Shown: positions 16,130 to 24,912 of the stretch, one piece after another | How positions within the stretch are numbered: the stretch's first letter is position 1 | Layout: the number at the start of each line of letters is the position of its first letter | Source: Paracoccus laeviglucosivorans | Lineage (GTDB): Bacteria; Pseudomonadota; Alphaproteobacteria; Rhodobacterales; Rhodobacteraceae | Assembly: GCF_900182695.1 (NCBI RefSeq) | Contig: NZ_FXTK01000026.1 | Location: 1 to 39,278 of the forward strand | Direction: 5' to 3' | DNA: 39,278 nucleotides | The notes under the pieces: model-generated | The model's input: the letters and a program-made list of their open reading frames with translations, nothing else | Database searches by the model: none | What the model was told of the DNA's origin: nothing | Position numbers and translations under genes: made by a program

Positions 16130-16363
16130 TCATTCCTCGCCGTCATAAAGGCTGATCGGCTGCCCCGGCATGATGGTGGAAATGGCATGCTTATAGACCA
16201 GTTGCGACTGACCATCACGGCGCAGCAGCACGCAGAAATTGTCAAACCAGGTGATAACACCCTGAAGTTTCACGCCATTGATAAGGAAGATCGTCACCGG
16301 GACCTTGCCCTTGCGGACATGGTTCAGAAAAGCGTCCTGGAGGTTCTGTTTATCGCCGGCCAT
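16130..16363 (-). CDS. hfq: RNA chaperone Hfq
   Basis: This 77-residue Sm-like protein forms a hexamer that pairs small RNAs with mRNAs. The sequence has the Sm1 region KVPVTIFLINGVKLQGVITW and the Sm2 motif LVYKHAISTIMP, with the DKQNLQDAFLN N-terminus that contacts RNA. The ATG at 16363 (AAGGTG upstream) gives the usual alphaproteobacterial length. A TTG at 16396 would add 11 unlikely residues. Its stop abuts the hflX start codon. It lies 110 bases after trkH, a gap in which no clear terminator was seen. Confidence 0.97.
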   Translation of the reverse strand: MAGDKQNLQDAFLNHVRKGKVPVTIFLINGVKLQGVITWFDNFCVLLRRDGQSQLVYKHAISTIMPGQPISLYDGEE

Positions 16364-16473
16364 TCGGGGCACCTTGTTCTTATCGCTGTTTTGCAAGACT
16401 TAGGCGAGCCTTACCGCGCTTGCAAGCAGGTCATGGGCATTGACGAATACCCGTTGCAACAAAGACGACGCGG

Positions 16474-18096
16474 CTATCGGCGCCAGAATTCCGGCGAGAG
16501 CAGCGCCAGAATTGCCAGCGTTTCCAGCCGTCCGACGATCATCGCCCCGGCCAGAATGCCCTTGGTCAGCGCAGGCAGGCCGGCCCAACCTTCCCAAGGC
16601 GCGCCCGCCATGCCCGCCGAGCCCTGAAAAGTCGGCGTCAACGGAATCGCATTGGCCAGTGGTCCGGTATTGGTCAGCGCCGCGATGGACAGGATCGTCG
16701 CGCTGTCGAATTCCACCTGCTGCAACGAAATCAGCATGATGACCACGGCGATGGAACTGGCAAACAACATGAAAAAGATAAATGCCAGATAGGCACCTTC
16801 GTTGCGCAACCGCCGCGCCATCAGCCCGCCCCCACCCACGGAATTGGGGTGGACGATCTTTTCCAGCTCGCGTTCCGAATGCCGCGCCAGCGCATAGACA
16901 CGCAGCAGCTTGACCCCCCCGGCAGTGGTGGCGACCCCGCCCCCCATCATCGCCAGCCCCGCCAGCATCAAGCCCGGAGAGCTGATGCCCGACCAGTTGC
17001 GCGCGCCCTGCCATTCGACCGAATTCCATCCCGTCGTGGTCAGGTAGCTCAGCCCGTTGAAGATACCGCCCCATGCGGCGGATAGCGCACTGTCGATAGA
17101 CACAAGCAACCCGCGCGCGCCGCCGGGTGTCACGTCGATCGCACCAAGGAAATGGCGAAAGAACAGCATCCCCGCGACCAACAGCACGACGCCGCCCGCC
17201 AGCTTCAATTCTGGATCGTTCAGCCAGCTGTCGGATGTGCGCAATTCGCCCCCTCCCGGCCAGAAGCGCCGCGACAGCGCCGGGATCAGAAACAGAAAGA
17301 TCACCATCTCGCCCGCCACGCCACTTTGCTGCGCCGCACCGCCGTTCACCGGGCTGATACCGCTGGTCGAAAGCGTGCCCATGGCGCGGGTCAGCGCGAC
17401 CAGACCCGGTTCGTTCAACATCAAAAGCAGCACCCACATCAGCAAGGTCAGTCCGGCGTAAAGCGGAAAGACCAGCCGGAAAGACCGTATGGCGCGATGC
17501 ACCGGATCGGTCATCTCGGTCTTGAACACCGGCGCCGACAGATGCGTGGGCACCCGCAGCGCCTCGGCCGAGCGTGGCAGGCGCTGGAAATGTTCGCTGC
17601 GGCCATAGGGCGAGGATATGATCTCAAACCCGCCGACACGCAGAGGGGCCAGCAGCGCAACGGCCGCGACCAGCATGAACAGCCCGCCCAGCCAGCCCAC
17701 CGTCGCACGCCACAGATGCAGCGGCGCAGGCAGCAGTTCGGCGGCGTAAAGCGTGGCGCCCGTGGTGGTCAGGCAGGACACCATTTCCCACCATGCATTA
17801 AAGAAGCCGGTATCGGGCAGAACCAGCAGAAACGGCACGGCCATGATGGCGGGCAGCAGCACCATCGCCCCCAGCATGGTCAGCAAGACGCTGCGCGGAC
17901 GTGACTGATCCGGCCGCCCCTCGGTCGCGATGCCAAGGATCGCGGACAGGATCAGAAAAAGCCCACCGCTGCCCAGAAAGGCCGAGCCGATCTGATGCAG
18001 GTCCAGCGCGTGGGCATATAGTCCCGGTATCGTCATCGACAGCGAAACGATCCCCGCAAGGATCACCAACAGCGGCAGGCGGATCAGCCGGGACAT
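16474..18096 (-). CDS. trkH: Trk/Ktr-type potassium uptake protein TrkH
   Basis: This 540-residue polytopic membrane subunit mediates K+ uptake. Four pore-loop segments are visible: TTTGATLY, STSGISPVNGG, TTTGWNSVEW and TNTGPLANAI, each with the filter glycine. They alternate with hydrophobic helices from residue 5 onward. The ATG shares a base with the trkA stop (TGATG), indicating coupled translation with the regulatory subunit. The protein is complete. Confidence 0.93.
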   Translation of the reverse strand: MSRLIRLPLLVILAGIVSLSMTIPGLYAHALDLHQIGSAFLGSGGLFLILSAILGIATEGRPDQSRPRSVLLTMLGAMVLLPAIMAVPFLLVLPDTGFFNAWWEMVSCLTTTGATLYAAELLPAPLHLWRATVGWLGGLFMLVAAVALLAPLRVGGFEIISSPYGRSEHFQRLPRSAEALRVPTHLSAPVFKTEMTDPVHRAIRSFRLVFPLYAGLTLLMWVLLLMLNEPGLVALTRAMGTLSTSGISPVNGGAAQQSGVAGEMVIFLFLIPALSRRFWPGGGELRTSDSWLNDPELKLAGGVVLLVAGMLFFRHFLGAIDVTPGGARGLLVSIDSALSAAWGGIFNGLSYLTTTGWNSVEWQGARNWSGISSPGLMLAGLAMMGGGVATTAGGVKLLRVYALARHSERELEKIVHPNSVGGGGLMARRLRNEGAYLAFIFFMLFASSIAVVIMLISLQQVEFDSATILSIAALTNTGPLANAIPLTPTFQGSAGMAGAPWEGWAGLPALTKGILAGAMIVGRLETLAILALLSPEFWRR

Positions 18097-19472
18097 CAGA
18101 AAAAGTCGATCGAGACCTGCAGCAGGCGCTCGACCTCGGGGACATCATGGGCAAGGGCAAAGATCACGATGATGTCGCCCTCGTCCACACGCAGATCGCC
18201 GACCGGCTTGACCACGCGCCCGCCCTTTTGCACGGCGCCCAGCAACACGCCTTCGGGAAACTCGATGTCGCGCACCGGACGCCCGGCGATGGGCGAGGTG
18301 GAAAGCACCTGCGCCTCGATCACCTCGGCCTCGGCATCGCCGATGGAATAGATGTCGCGCACCCGGCCATGCCGGATATGGCGCAGGATGGTCGAAACCG
18401 TGCTGGCCCGCGGGTTGATAAAGGCGTCGATGTCCAAAGGCTCCATCAGCGTCATCAGCGTCGGATCATTGACCAGCGAAATCGCCAGCTTCGCGCCCGC
18501 CTGCTTGGCCCGGACGGCGGCAAGGATATTGGTTTTGTCGTCATCGGTGATCGCCAGAACCGCATCGGCGCGCGGGACGGCCGCCTCCTCCAGCAGTTCC
18601 GCCGACAACCCGTCACCGTTCAAGACAATCGTGCGGTTCAGCGCATCCGCCGCGTCCTCGGCACGTGCGCGGTCGCGTTCGATCAATCGGACCCGGACAC
18701 GTTCTGGCCGCGCCTCCAGCGATTGCGCAACGGACAGGCCGACATTGCCCGCGCCGATAATGACCACGCTTTCCTGTTTCTCGGCAGGCTTGCCAAAGAC
18801 TTCAAGCGTGCGCGGCACATCTTCGGTCAGGGTAAAGACATAGATCTGATCACCCTCGAAAAGCTGATCACCCGGCTCGGGTGCAAACAGCCGCCCCCCG
18901 CGCCGCACACCGGCGACGATGGCACTCAGGCTGGAAAACATCTCGTCCAGCTGGCGCAGCGGCGTGTTCAGGACGGGGCTGTCGGGGTCCAGAAGAATGC
19001 CCAGCAGATGCAGCTTGCCGTTCAGAAAGGTCTCGGCATCAAAGGTCGAGGGCGCGGACAAACGCTGCAACGCCGCCCGCGCGACTTCGCGTTCGGGGCT
19101 GATGACCACATCGATGGGCAGGTGATCGGTGCGGTAAAGATCCGACCAGATTGCGTCCAGATAGGCAGACGACCGCAGCCGCGCGATCTTGCGCGGGACC
19201 TGAAACACCGAATGGGCCACCTGACAGGTGACCATGTTCACCTCGTCCGAATGGGTTGCGGCAATGATCAGATCGGCATCCCGCGCACCCGCCCGGTCCA
19301 GCACATCGGGATGGCTGGCAAAACCCGTGACGCCCTGCACGTCCAGCGCATCGGTGGCGCGGCGGATCAGTTCGGCATTGGTGTCGATGATCGTCACGTC
19401 GTTGCGTTCGCCGGACAGATGGCGCGCGATATGCCAGCCGACCTGCCCCGCCCCGCAAATGATGATCTTCAT
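18096..19472 (-). CDS. trkA: Trk potassium transporter regulatory subunit TrkA
   Basis: This 458-residue cytoplasmic protein gates TrkH in response to nucleotides. It has two tandem RCK modules. The first has the dinucleotide-binding MKIIICGAGQVGWHIA with an acidic end at IIDTN, the second VVIIGAGNVGLSVAQSLE near 232. Each is followed by an RCK_C domain (GDQLFEGDQIYVF and LRVDEGDIIVIFA). The ATG has CAGGAAAGAC upstream. It follows ntrX after a 206-base gap containing the inverted repeat pair B/C, so it may be read from its own promoter or by read-through. Confidence 0.94.
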   Translation of the reverse strand: MKIIICGAGQVGWHIARHLSGERNDVTIIDTNAELIRRATDALDVQGVTGFASHPDVLDRAGARDADLIIAATHSDEVNMVTCQVAHSVFQVPRKIARLRSSAYLDAIWSDLYRTDHLPIDVVISPEREVARAALQRLSAPSTFDAETFLNGKLHLLGILLDPDSPVLNTPLRQLDEMFSSLSAIVAGVRRGGRLFAPEPGDQLFEGDQIYVFTLTEDVPRTLEVFGKPAEKQESVVIIGAGNVGLSVAQSLEARPERVRVRLIERDRARAEDAADALNRTIVLNGDGLSAELLEEAAVPRADAVLAITDDDKTNILAAVRAKQAGAKLAISLVNDPTLMTLMEPLDIDAFINPRASTVSTILRHIRHGRVRDIYSIGDAEAEVIEAQVLSTSPIAGRPVRDIEFPEGVLLGAVQKGGRVVKPVGDLRVDEGDIIVIFALAHDVPEVERLLQVSIDFF

Positions 19473-19579
19473 GTCTTTCCTGCCAAATCCGATTGCGCAA
19501 CGCCGATCCTAACCCGCCGCCCGCGCCCGCGATACCGCAAAACGCCGGATCGGAGAGGTTGCGCTTGCCGCGATCTTGC

Positions 19580-19602
19580 ATGGGTATTTGAAGAACTAAG
19601 AA
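19580..19602 (-). repeat. Intergenic 23-bp repeat, copy B (left arm of inverted pair)
   Basis: The plus strand reads ATGGGTATTTG then AAGAACTAAGAA. This is the reverse complement of copy A with one mismatch. Together with copy C, 22 bases away in opposite orientation, it can form a stem with 21 of 23 positions paired. Confidence 0.85.
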
Positions 19603-19624
19603 GCCGGGGCGCCGCGCCAGCTAT

Positions 19625-19647
19625 TTCTCAGTTCTCCAAATACCCAT
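19625..19647 (+). repeat. Intergenic 23-bp repeat, copy C (right arm of inverted pair)
   Basis: The plus strand reads TTCTCAGTTCT then CCAAATACCCAT, and it matches the complement of copy B at 21 of 23 positions. The pair B/C lies between the ntrX stop and the trkA start. The large hairpin could terminate or process the ntr transcript, or it could be a palindromic interspersed repeat. Confidence 0.85.
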
Positions 19648-19678
19648 AGGACGCCGGCAAGGGGCGGCGAGGGTGGCT

Positions 19679-21067
19679 CTACTTGCCCACCAACTCCTCA
19701 TCCGCGCGAACGCCGCCGACGACGCCCAGCGATTTCAGCTTGCGGTGCAGGGCCGAGCGTTCCATGCCGACGAATTGTGCCGTGCGGCTGATATTGCCGC
19801 CGAAACGGTTGATCTGAGCCAGAAGGTATTCCCGCTCGAACAGCTCGCGCGCTTCGCGCAGGGCAAGGCTGGTGATCTGCGGACCCAGCGCCAGCGCCTC
19901 GCCCGAGGCGCTGCTGGCGCCCTGCGTTTCCAGTTCCGAAGGCTGGATCGGCCCCGTGCCTTCGCCAAGGATCAGCACCCGCTCGATCACGTTGCGGAGT
20001 TGGCGGATGTTGCCCGGCCAAGCCATCGCCTGCAGCGCCGCCACAGTTTCTTCGGGCAGGCCACGCTGGGTCAGGCCCTGACTGGCGTGGAACTGTTCGA
20101 TGAAATGTTCTGCCAGATGGCCGATGTCGTCGCGACGCTCCGACAGCGACGGCACCGCGACGGGCACGACGTTCAGCCGGTCATAAAGCTCTTGCCGGAA
20201 GCGGCCCGCTGCGATTTCCGTCGCCAGATCGCGGTTGGTCGAGGAAATGACCCGCAGATCCACCCGCACCTTGTCCGTGCCGCCTGCGCGCTGGAATTGC
20301 TGTTCCGTCAGCACGCGCAGGATTTTCGGCTGCGTCCCCAAGGGCATGTCGGCCACTTCGTCGAAATAGATCACGCCGCCATGCGCCTGTTCCAGCAGGC
20401 CCGGTTCGATCCCGCGTTCGACCGTTTCGCGGCCGAACAGGATTTCCTCCAGATGCTCTGGCTCGACCGTAGCGCAGGGAACGGTGATGAAGGGTTCGCG
20501 CGCCCGCTGGCTGTGGGCGTGGATGTAGCGCGCGGCCATTTCCTTGCCCGCGCCCGGCTCGCCCGTCAGCATGATGCGGCCATTCGATTTCGACACCTTG
20601 TCCAGCTGTTCCCGCAGCCGCCGGAACTGGGCCGAGTTGCCCAGCATCTCTGTCGACCGCGCCTCGCCGCGTTTCAGGGTCGAGTTTTCGCGACGCAGGC
20701 GCGAGGTTTCCATCGCACGCCGGATCACCACCAGCAACTGGTCGATATTGAAGGGCTTTTCGATGAAGTCGTAGGCGCCCTGCTTGATCGCCGCGACCGC
20801 GATTTCGATATTGCCATGCCCCGAGATGATGACGACCGGCACATCGGGATTGTTGCGCTTGACCTGTTTCAGGATGTCGATCCCGTCCATCTTGCTGTCC
20901 TTCAGCCAGATGTCCAGGATCATCAGCGCGGGTTCTGCGACGTTGAGTTCCGCCACCGCCTGATCGGAATTGGCGGCCAGCCGGGTCGAGAAACCTTCGT
21001 CCCGCAGGATGTCCGCAATCAGTTCGCGGATGTCTTTTTCGTCATCGACGATAAGGATGTCACTCAT
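19679..21067 (-). CDS. ntrX: Response regulator NtrX (NtrC family, no GAFTGA loop)
   Basis: This 462-residue regulator pairs with NtrY and is known in alphaproteobacteria to affect nitrogen metabolism, redox response and envelope properties. The receiver domain has D52 (LMILDIW) as phosphoacceptor. The AAA+ domain has Walker A GEPGAGKE (169-176) and a Walker B-like IYFDEVADMP. The C-terminal Fis-type helix-turn-helix includes ISRTAQFVGMERSALHRKL. At about 209-228, where sigma-54 activators carry GAFTGA, the sequence reads LFGRETVERGIEPGLLEQ, so sigma-54 contact is unlikely. The ATG overlaps the ntrY stop (ATGA). Confidence 0.95.
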   Translation of the reverse strand: MSDILIVDDEKDIRELIADILRDEGFSTRLAANSDQAVAELNVAEPALMILDIWLKDSKMDGIDILKQVKRNNPDVPVVIISGHGNIEIAVAAIKQGAYDFIEKPFNIDQLLVVIRRAMETSRLRRENSTLKRGEARSTEMLGNSAQFRRLREQLDKVSKSNGRIMLTGEPGAGKEMAARYIHAHSQRAREPFITVPCATVEPEHLEEILFGRETVERGIEPGLLEQAHGGVIYFDEVADMPLGTQPKILRVLTEQQFQRAGGTDKVRVDLRVISSTNRDLATEIAAGRFRQELYDRLNVVPVAVPSLSERRDDIGHLAEHFIEQFHASQGLTQRGLPEETVAALQAMAWPGNIRQLRNVIERVLILGEGTGPIQPSELETQGASSASGEALALGPQITSLALREARELFEREYLLAQINRFGGNISRTAQFVGMERSALHRKLKSLGVVGGVRADEELVGK

Positions 21068-23337
21068 TTCACTGGGTCCTGCTCATGTTTCTGGCGCCGC
21101 GCGGACAGGCGCACGGGCTGGCGTTCTCGGGGCAGTCGTATTTCGGCCATGGCGCCGCGCTGACCGGGCGCATCGCCCAGGGTCAGACTGCCGCCATGCT
21201 CCTCGACGATCTTCTTGCAGATGGGCAGGCCAAGGCCGGTGCCGCCCTGTTTCATGGTCACGTAAGGCTCAAACAGGCGCGAACGATCTTCGGGCAGGCC
21301 GGGGCCGTTATCGGTGATGCGGATGGTGACGGCATCGGGGGCCGCGCGCATTTCCACCCGGACCTGCGGCTGCCAGCCTTCGGGTGGGGTGGCGCGCAAT
21401 TCGTCGATAGCCTCGCCCGCGTTTTTCAGCAGGTTGGTAAAGACCTGCCGCATCATGCCCTGATCGGCATCGACGATCACCGGATCGGTCGGGATGTCCG
21501 ATACCAGCGCACCTTGCAGGGCATCGCGCTGCATCAATTCGCTGTCGCGCAGCAGCTTGGCGATGTCGGTTTCCTTGCGGTCGGGTTCCGGCATCCGTGC
21601 AAAGCGCGAGAATTCATCCACGATCCGGCGCAGGTCGTTCGTCTGGCGGATGATGACTTCGGTATATTGCTCCAGCGCCTCACGCTCATCGCCCGCGATG
21701 GGGCCGAATTTGCGCTTCAGCCGCTCGGCGGAAAGCTGGATCGGGGTCAGCGGATTCTTGATCTCATGCGCGACGCGGCGGGCGACGTCGCCCCAAGCGG
21801 CCATGCGCTGCGCCGAAACAAGGTCGGTCACATCGTCCAGCGCGACCACGTAGCCTTCCAGCCCGCCTGCCGCGCCGCGACGGATCGCCATGCGCACCAG
21901 CAGGCTTTCGACGCGCCCTTCGCGGTTCAGGCGAATTTCGTCCTGCACCCATTCGTTGACGGACTGGCCCAGCTTGTCGAACAGGGGCGCGAATTCCGGC
22001 GCGACCTCGGACAGCAGCCGGTCATGCGCCTGCGCGGGTTCGATCCCCAAAAGCCGCGTGGCCGAGCGGTTCAGGAAGTCGATTTCCCCCGCCGCGTCCA
22101 GCCCGATGACGCCCGCAGTGACCGAGGACAGCACGCTGTCGAACAGCCGCCGCTGATCGTCCGCAATGCGGTAGCTTTCGACCAGTTCCTGATGCTGCGC
22201 CTTGAGCTGGCGGGTCATGCGGTTGAAGCTTTGACCCAAGGTCTGGATTTCGTCGCCGGTATCCGCCTCGGGGATCTGCAGGTCCAGATTACCCTTGCCG
22301 ACCTGTTCCGACGCCTCGGCCAGCCGTCCGATCGGGCGCGACAGGCGGTCGGCGAACCACAGGCCCAGCCACATCGCCGCCGCGACCAGCAACAGCGCAA
22401 AACCCAGATATAACAGCGAAAATTCCAGAAGCACCCGGCCGCGGTCCGCCTCAAGGCGCTGGTATTCACCGACGCTTTGGCGTGTGTCGTCCAACAGGCC
22501 CAGCAACTTGCCGTCCACGTCGCGCGTGACGTAAAGGAAACGGTCCGCCAAAGGCGTCAGCGGCACAAGCGCGCGGAATTCGTTGTTCTGCCAGTCCTGG
22601 ATCAGCACAAGGCCCTGGGCGCGGGCCTGATCGAACTGTTCGGGCTGGGGCTGTTCATACCAGAACTGATAGCTGCGTTCGCCCCGTGCGCGAATCGTGC
22701 CGCGCCCGTCGATGATATAGGCTTCGCGCAGGCCGCGCTGGATCTGCACCTGCCCCTGTCCCAGCAGCAGCCGCAATTCGCCATCGTCCAGCATCGGGTT
22801 GCGCCGCGCCGCCTGCGTCAGCGCCCCGGCCAGCAGCCGCGCGTCGTTCGTCAGATCCTGCCGGTGTTCGTCCTGATACGCCTCGGCCGCGGCAAGTGAG
22901 CTAAGGACCACCTGCTGCACGCGGTTTGAAAACCAGCCCTCAAGCCCGATATTCACTGTCAGCCCGGCGAAAAGCGCGACCAGCACCGTGGGCACCAGCG
23001 CGATGGTGGCAAACACCCCCACCAGCCGCAGATGCAGCCGCGAGCCTGCCGCAGAGTTGCGCCGCGCTGCGACGATCGCCGTCATGCGCGCCACGACAAG
23101 CCCGGTCAGCACGATCAGATAAAGCAAATCCGCCAGCAGGATCAGCCGCAGCATCGTCCCGCCCGAGATGGCGTCCGCGAAAGGCCCCATCACCGCAAAT
23201 GTCAGCGCGGCAAGCGCCGGACCCAGCACGGCAAGACCCAATGTCGCCGTGTTACGCCAAAACCGCAGCCGTCGCATTCTTGCGACCCGTTGCCATGTGC
23301 CTCTGGACAGCGTGCCCGCCAACTCGCCCGACCTCAC
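21064..23337 (-). CDS. ntrY: Membrane sensor histidine kinase NtrY
   Basis: This kinase of up to 757 residues is the partner of NtrX. Hydrophobic helices lie at about 31-52, 62-84 and 105-128, and another at about 305-328 after a periplasmic sensor region. A HAMP domain (RLSRPIGRLAEASEQVGKG), a PAS domain (about 395-505) and the HisKA motif VAHEIKNPLTP with H524 follow. The ATPase domain has NLLKNAGEAID, DNGPGLP and GGTGLGLPICKKIV. The start is uncertain: GTG at 23337 or ATG at 23277 (MRRLRFWRNTATLG), neither with a strong ribosome site. Its C-terminus overlaps ntrX. Confidence 0.93.
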   Translation of the reverse strand: MRSGELAGTLSRGTWQRVARMRRLRFWRNTATLGLAVLGPALAALTFAVMGPFADAISGGTMLRLILLADLLYLIVLTGLVVARMTAIVAARRNSAAGSRLHLRLVGVFATIALVPTVLVALFAGLTVNIGLEGWFSNRVQQVVLSSLAAAEAYQDEHRQDLTNDARLLAGALTQAARRNPMLDDGELRLLLGQGQVQIQRGLREAYIIDGRGTIRARGERSYQFWYEQPQPEQFDQARAQGLVLIQDWQNNEFRALVPLTPLADRFLYVTRDVDGKLLGLLDDTRQSVGEYQRLEADRGRVLLEFSLLYLGFALLLVAAAMWLGLWFADRLSRPIGRLAEASEQVGKGNLDLQIPEADTGDEIQTLGQSFNRMTRQLKAQHQELVESYRIADDQRRLFDSVLSSVTAGVIGLDAAGEIDFLNRSATRLLGIEPAQAHDRLLSEVAPEFAPLFDKLGQSVNEWVQDEIRLNREGRVESLLVRMAIRRGAAGGLEGYVVALDDVTDLVSAQRMAAWGDVARRVAHEIKNPLTPIQLSAERLKRKFGPIAGDEREALEQYTEVIIRQTNDLRRIVDEFSRFARMPEPDRKETDIAKLLRDSELMQRDALQGALVSDIPTDPVIVDADQGMMRQVFTNLLKNAGEAIDELRATPPEGWQPQVRVEMRAAPDAVTIRITDNGPGLPEDRSRLFEPYVTMKQGGTGLGLPICKKIVEEHGGSLTLGDAPGQRGAMAEIRLPRERQPVRLSARRQKHEQDPVK

Positions 23338-23406
23338 GGTTTCGCCGCTGTGTCGCGGCCGTTCTGTGGCCGCTGCGTGACTCTGGCGCGACCCTCTGTG
23401 GCCGTT

Positions 23407-24903
23407 TTACATCAGTTTGCGGCGCCGTGTCACCTCGATATTCAGGTCGGTCAGCTTCTTGCGCAACGTATTGCGGTTGATCCCCAGCAGATCGGCACAT
23501 CTTAGCTGATTGCCGCCCGTTGCATCGAGCGCGATTTCCAGCAGCGGCTTTTCGATTTCGCGCAGGATGCGGTCGTAAAGGCCGGGCGGCGGCAACTGGT
23601 CGCCATGCAGATCGAAATAGCGTTGCAGATGCATCTCGACCGATTGCGACAGGCGGGCATTGGCGGGCTCGGCCACGGACGGGGCCGATGCCGCAACGCT
23701 GGGTGCTGCGGCCTGATGCGTTGGCGTGGGGGCGGGCGTCGCGGATACCGGCCGCGAGACCGCAGCGTTCGCCGCGATCGAGGCGGCAGCCAAAGGTGCG
23801 GATTCTGCCAGCGCCGTGCGGGCCTCTGCCTCGGTGATTTCGGCCCCTGCGGCGGTCAGCGCCAGGCGGCGCATCAGGTTTTCCAGCTCGCGCACGTTGC
23901 CGGGGAAGGCATAGGCGCGGATCAGCGCGGTCGCCCCATCCGACAGCGCGCGCTGCGGCAGACCTTGGGCCGCCGCGCGGGCCAGCAGATGGCGGGCCAG
24001 CGGCGGGATGTCGTCGACGCGCGCCCGCAGCGGCGGCACGGCGACCGTCACACCGGCAAGGCGATAGTAAAGATCGGCACGCAGCCTGCCTGCCGCGACC
24101 TCGGCCTGCGGCTCGGGTCCGGTGGTCGATACAAGGCGCGGCATCTGGTTGCGGCCGGGGCCGACTTCCCATGCCTCGATCAGCCCGATCAGACGGGCCT
24201 GTGCGGCGGTGCCAAAACCTGCCGGATCCTCGATCAGCAGCGTCCCGCCTGCGGCACGTTCGCCCGCGCGGGCAATCGCCTCCTCGGACAGGTCGGCCGA
24301 GGTCAGCACCGCAAAACCCGCGTCGCGGCGGTCGGACAGATCGTGGAATGACCGCGCGACCACGGTCTTGCCCACCCCCGCCTCGCCCGCGATCATCACG
24401 GGCAGGTCGGCGTTCAGGACGCGGGCGACCATGCGGAACAGGTTCTGCATGGCGGGCGCGTGACCGATCAGCGGCAAGGTCGGATCGGCGGCCTCGGGCG
24501 TGGGCAGACCCGGCACAGGCACGGGATCGGACTTGCGCGACCGGCGCGACAATGCCTGATTGGCGCGCACCATCAGATCGGGCAGATCAAAGGGCTTGGG
24601 CAGATAATCGAATGCAGCCGCCTCGGTCGCGCGAATCGCGGTGACGATGGTGTTTTGCGCCGAGATCACGATGACCGGCAGATCCTGACGCGCTTTGCGG
24701 ATCGCGGGGATCATGTCGATGCCGTTGCCATCGGGCATCATCACATCGGTGATCACCAGATCGCCGCGCCCCTCTTCGACCCAGCGCTGCAATTGCGACA
24801 ATGATCCGGTCGCATGGACCCGGCACCCTGCGCGGGTTAATGCCTGGGTCAGAACGGTGCGGATGGTGCGGTCGTCGTCAGCGATCAGAACGGTGCCGTC
24901 CAT
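23407..24903 (-). CDS. ntrC: Nitrogen regulator NtrC, Rhodobacter type without GAFTGA
   Basis: This 498-residue response regulator of nitrogen assimilation is phosphorylated by NtrB. The receiver domain has D53 (VITDVMMPD) and the AAA+ domain has Walker A GEAGVGKT (173-180). The segment that should hold the GAFTGA sigma-54 loop is shortened: after the FAVLTSADLSEEAIA region it goes straight to GERAAGGTLLIEDPAG. Rhodobacter capsulatus NtrC is known to lack this motif and to activate sigma-70 promoters, and the same mode is inferred here. An Ala/Pro-rich linker (about 370-420) precedes a Fis-type DNA-binding end (LLEIALDATGGNQLRCADLL, then NRNTLRKKL). The gene starts nine bases after ntrB. Confidence 0.94.
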   Translation of the reverse strand: MDGTVLIADDDRTIRTVLTQALTRAGCRVHATGSLSQLQRWVEEGRGDLVITDVMMPDGNGIDMIPAIRKARQDLPVIVISAQNTIVTAIRATEAAAFDYLPKPFDLPDLMVRANQALSRRSRKSDPVPVPGLPTPEAADPTLPLIGHAPAMQNLFRMVARVLNADLPVMIAGEAGVGKTVVARSFHDLSDRRDAGFAVLTSADLSEEAIARAGERAAGGTLLIEDPAGFGTAAQARLIGLIEAWEVGPGRNQMPRLVSTTGPEPQAEVAAGRLRADLYYRLAGVTVAVPPLRARVDDIPPLARHLLARAAAQGLPQRALSDGATALIRAYAFPGNVRELENLMRRLALTAAGAEITEAEARTALAESAPLAAASIAANAAVSRPVSATPAPTPTHQAAAPSVAASAPSVAEPANARLSQSVEMHLQRYFDLHGDQLPPPGLYDRILREIEKPLLEIALDATGGNQLRCADLLGINRNTLRKKLTDLNIEVTRRRKLM

Positions 24904-24912
24904 GATGAAACC

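Noticed and set aside
17901..19649. Plus-strand ORF of 582 codons across trkA
   Set aside because: It is antisense to trkA and extends into the repeat pair B/C. No protein family features were seen.
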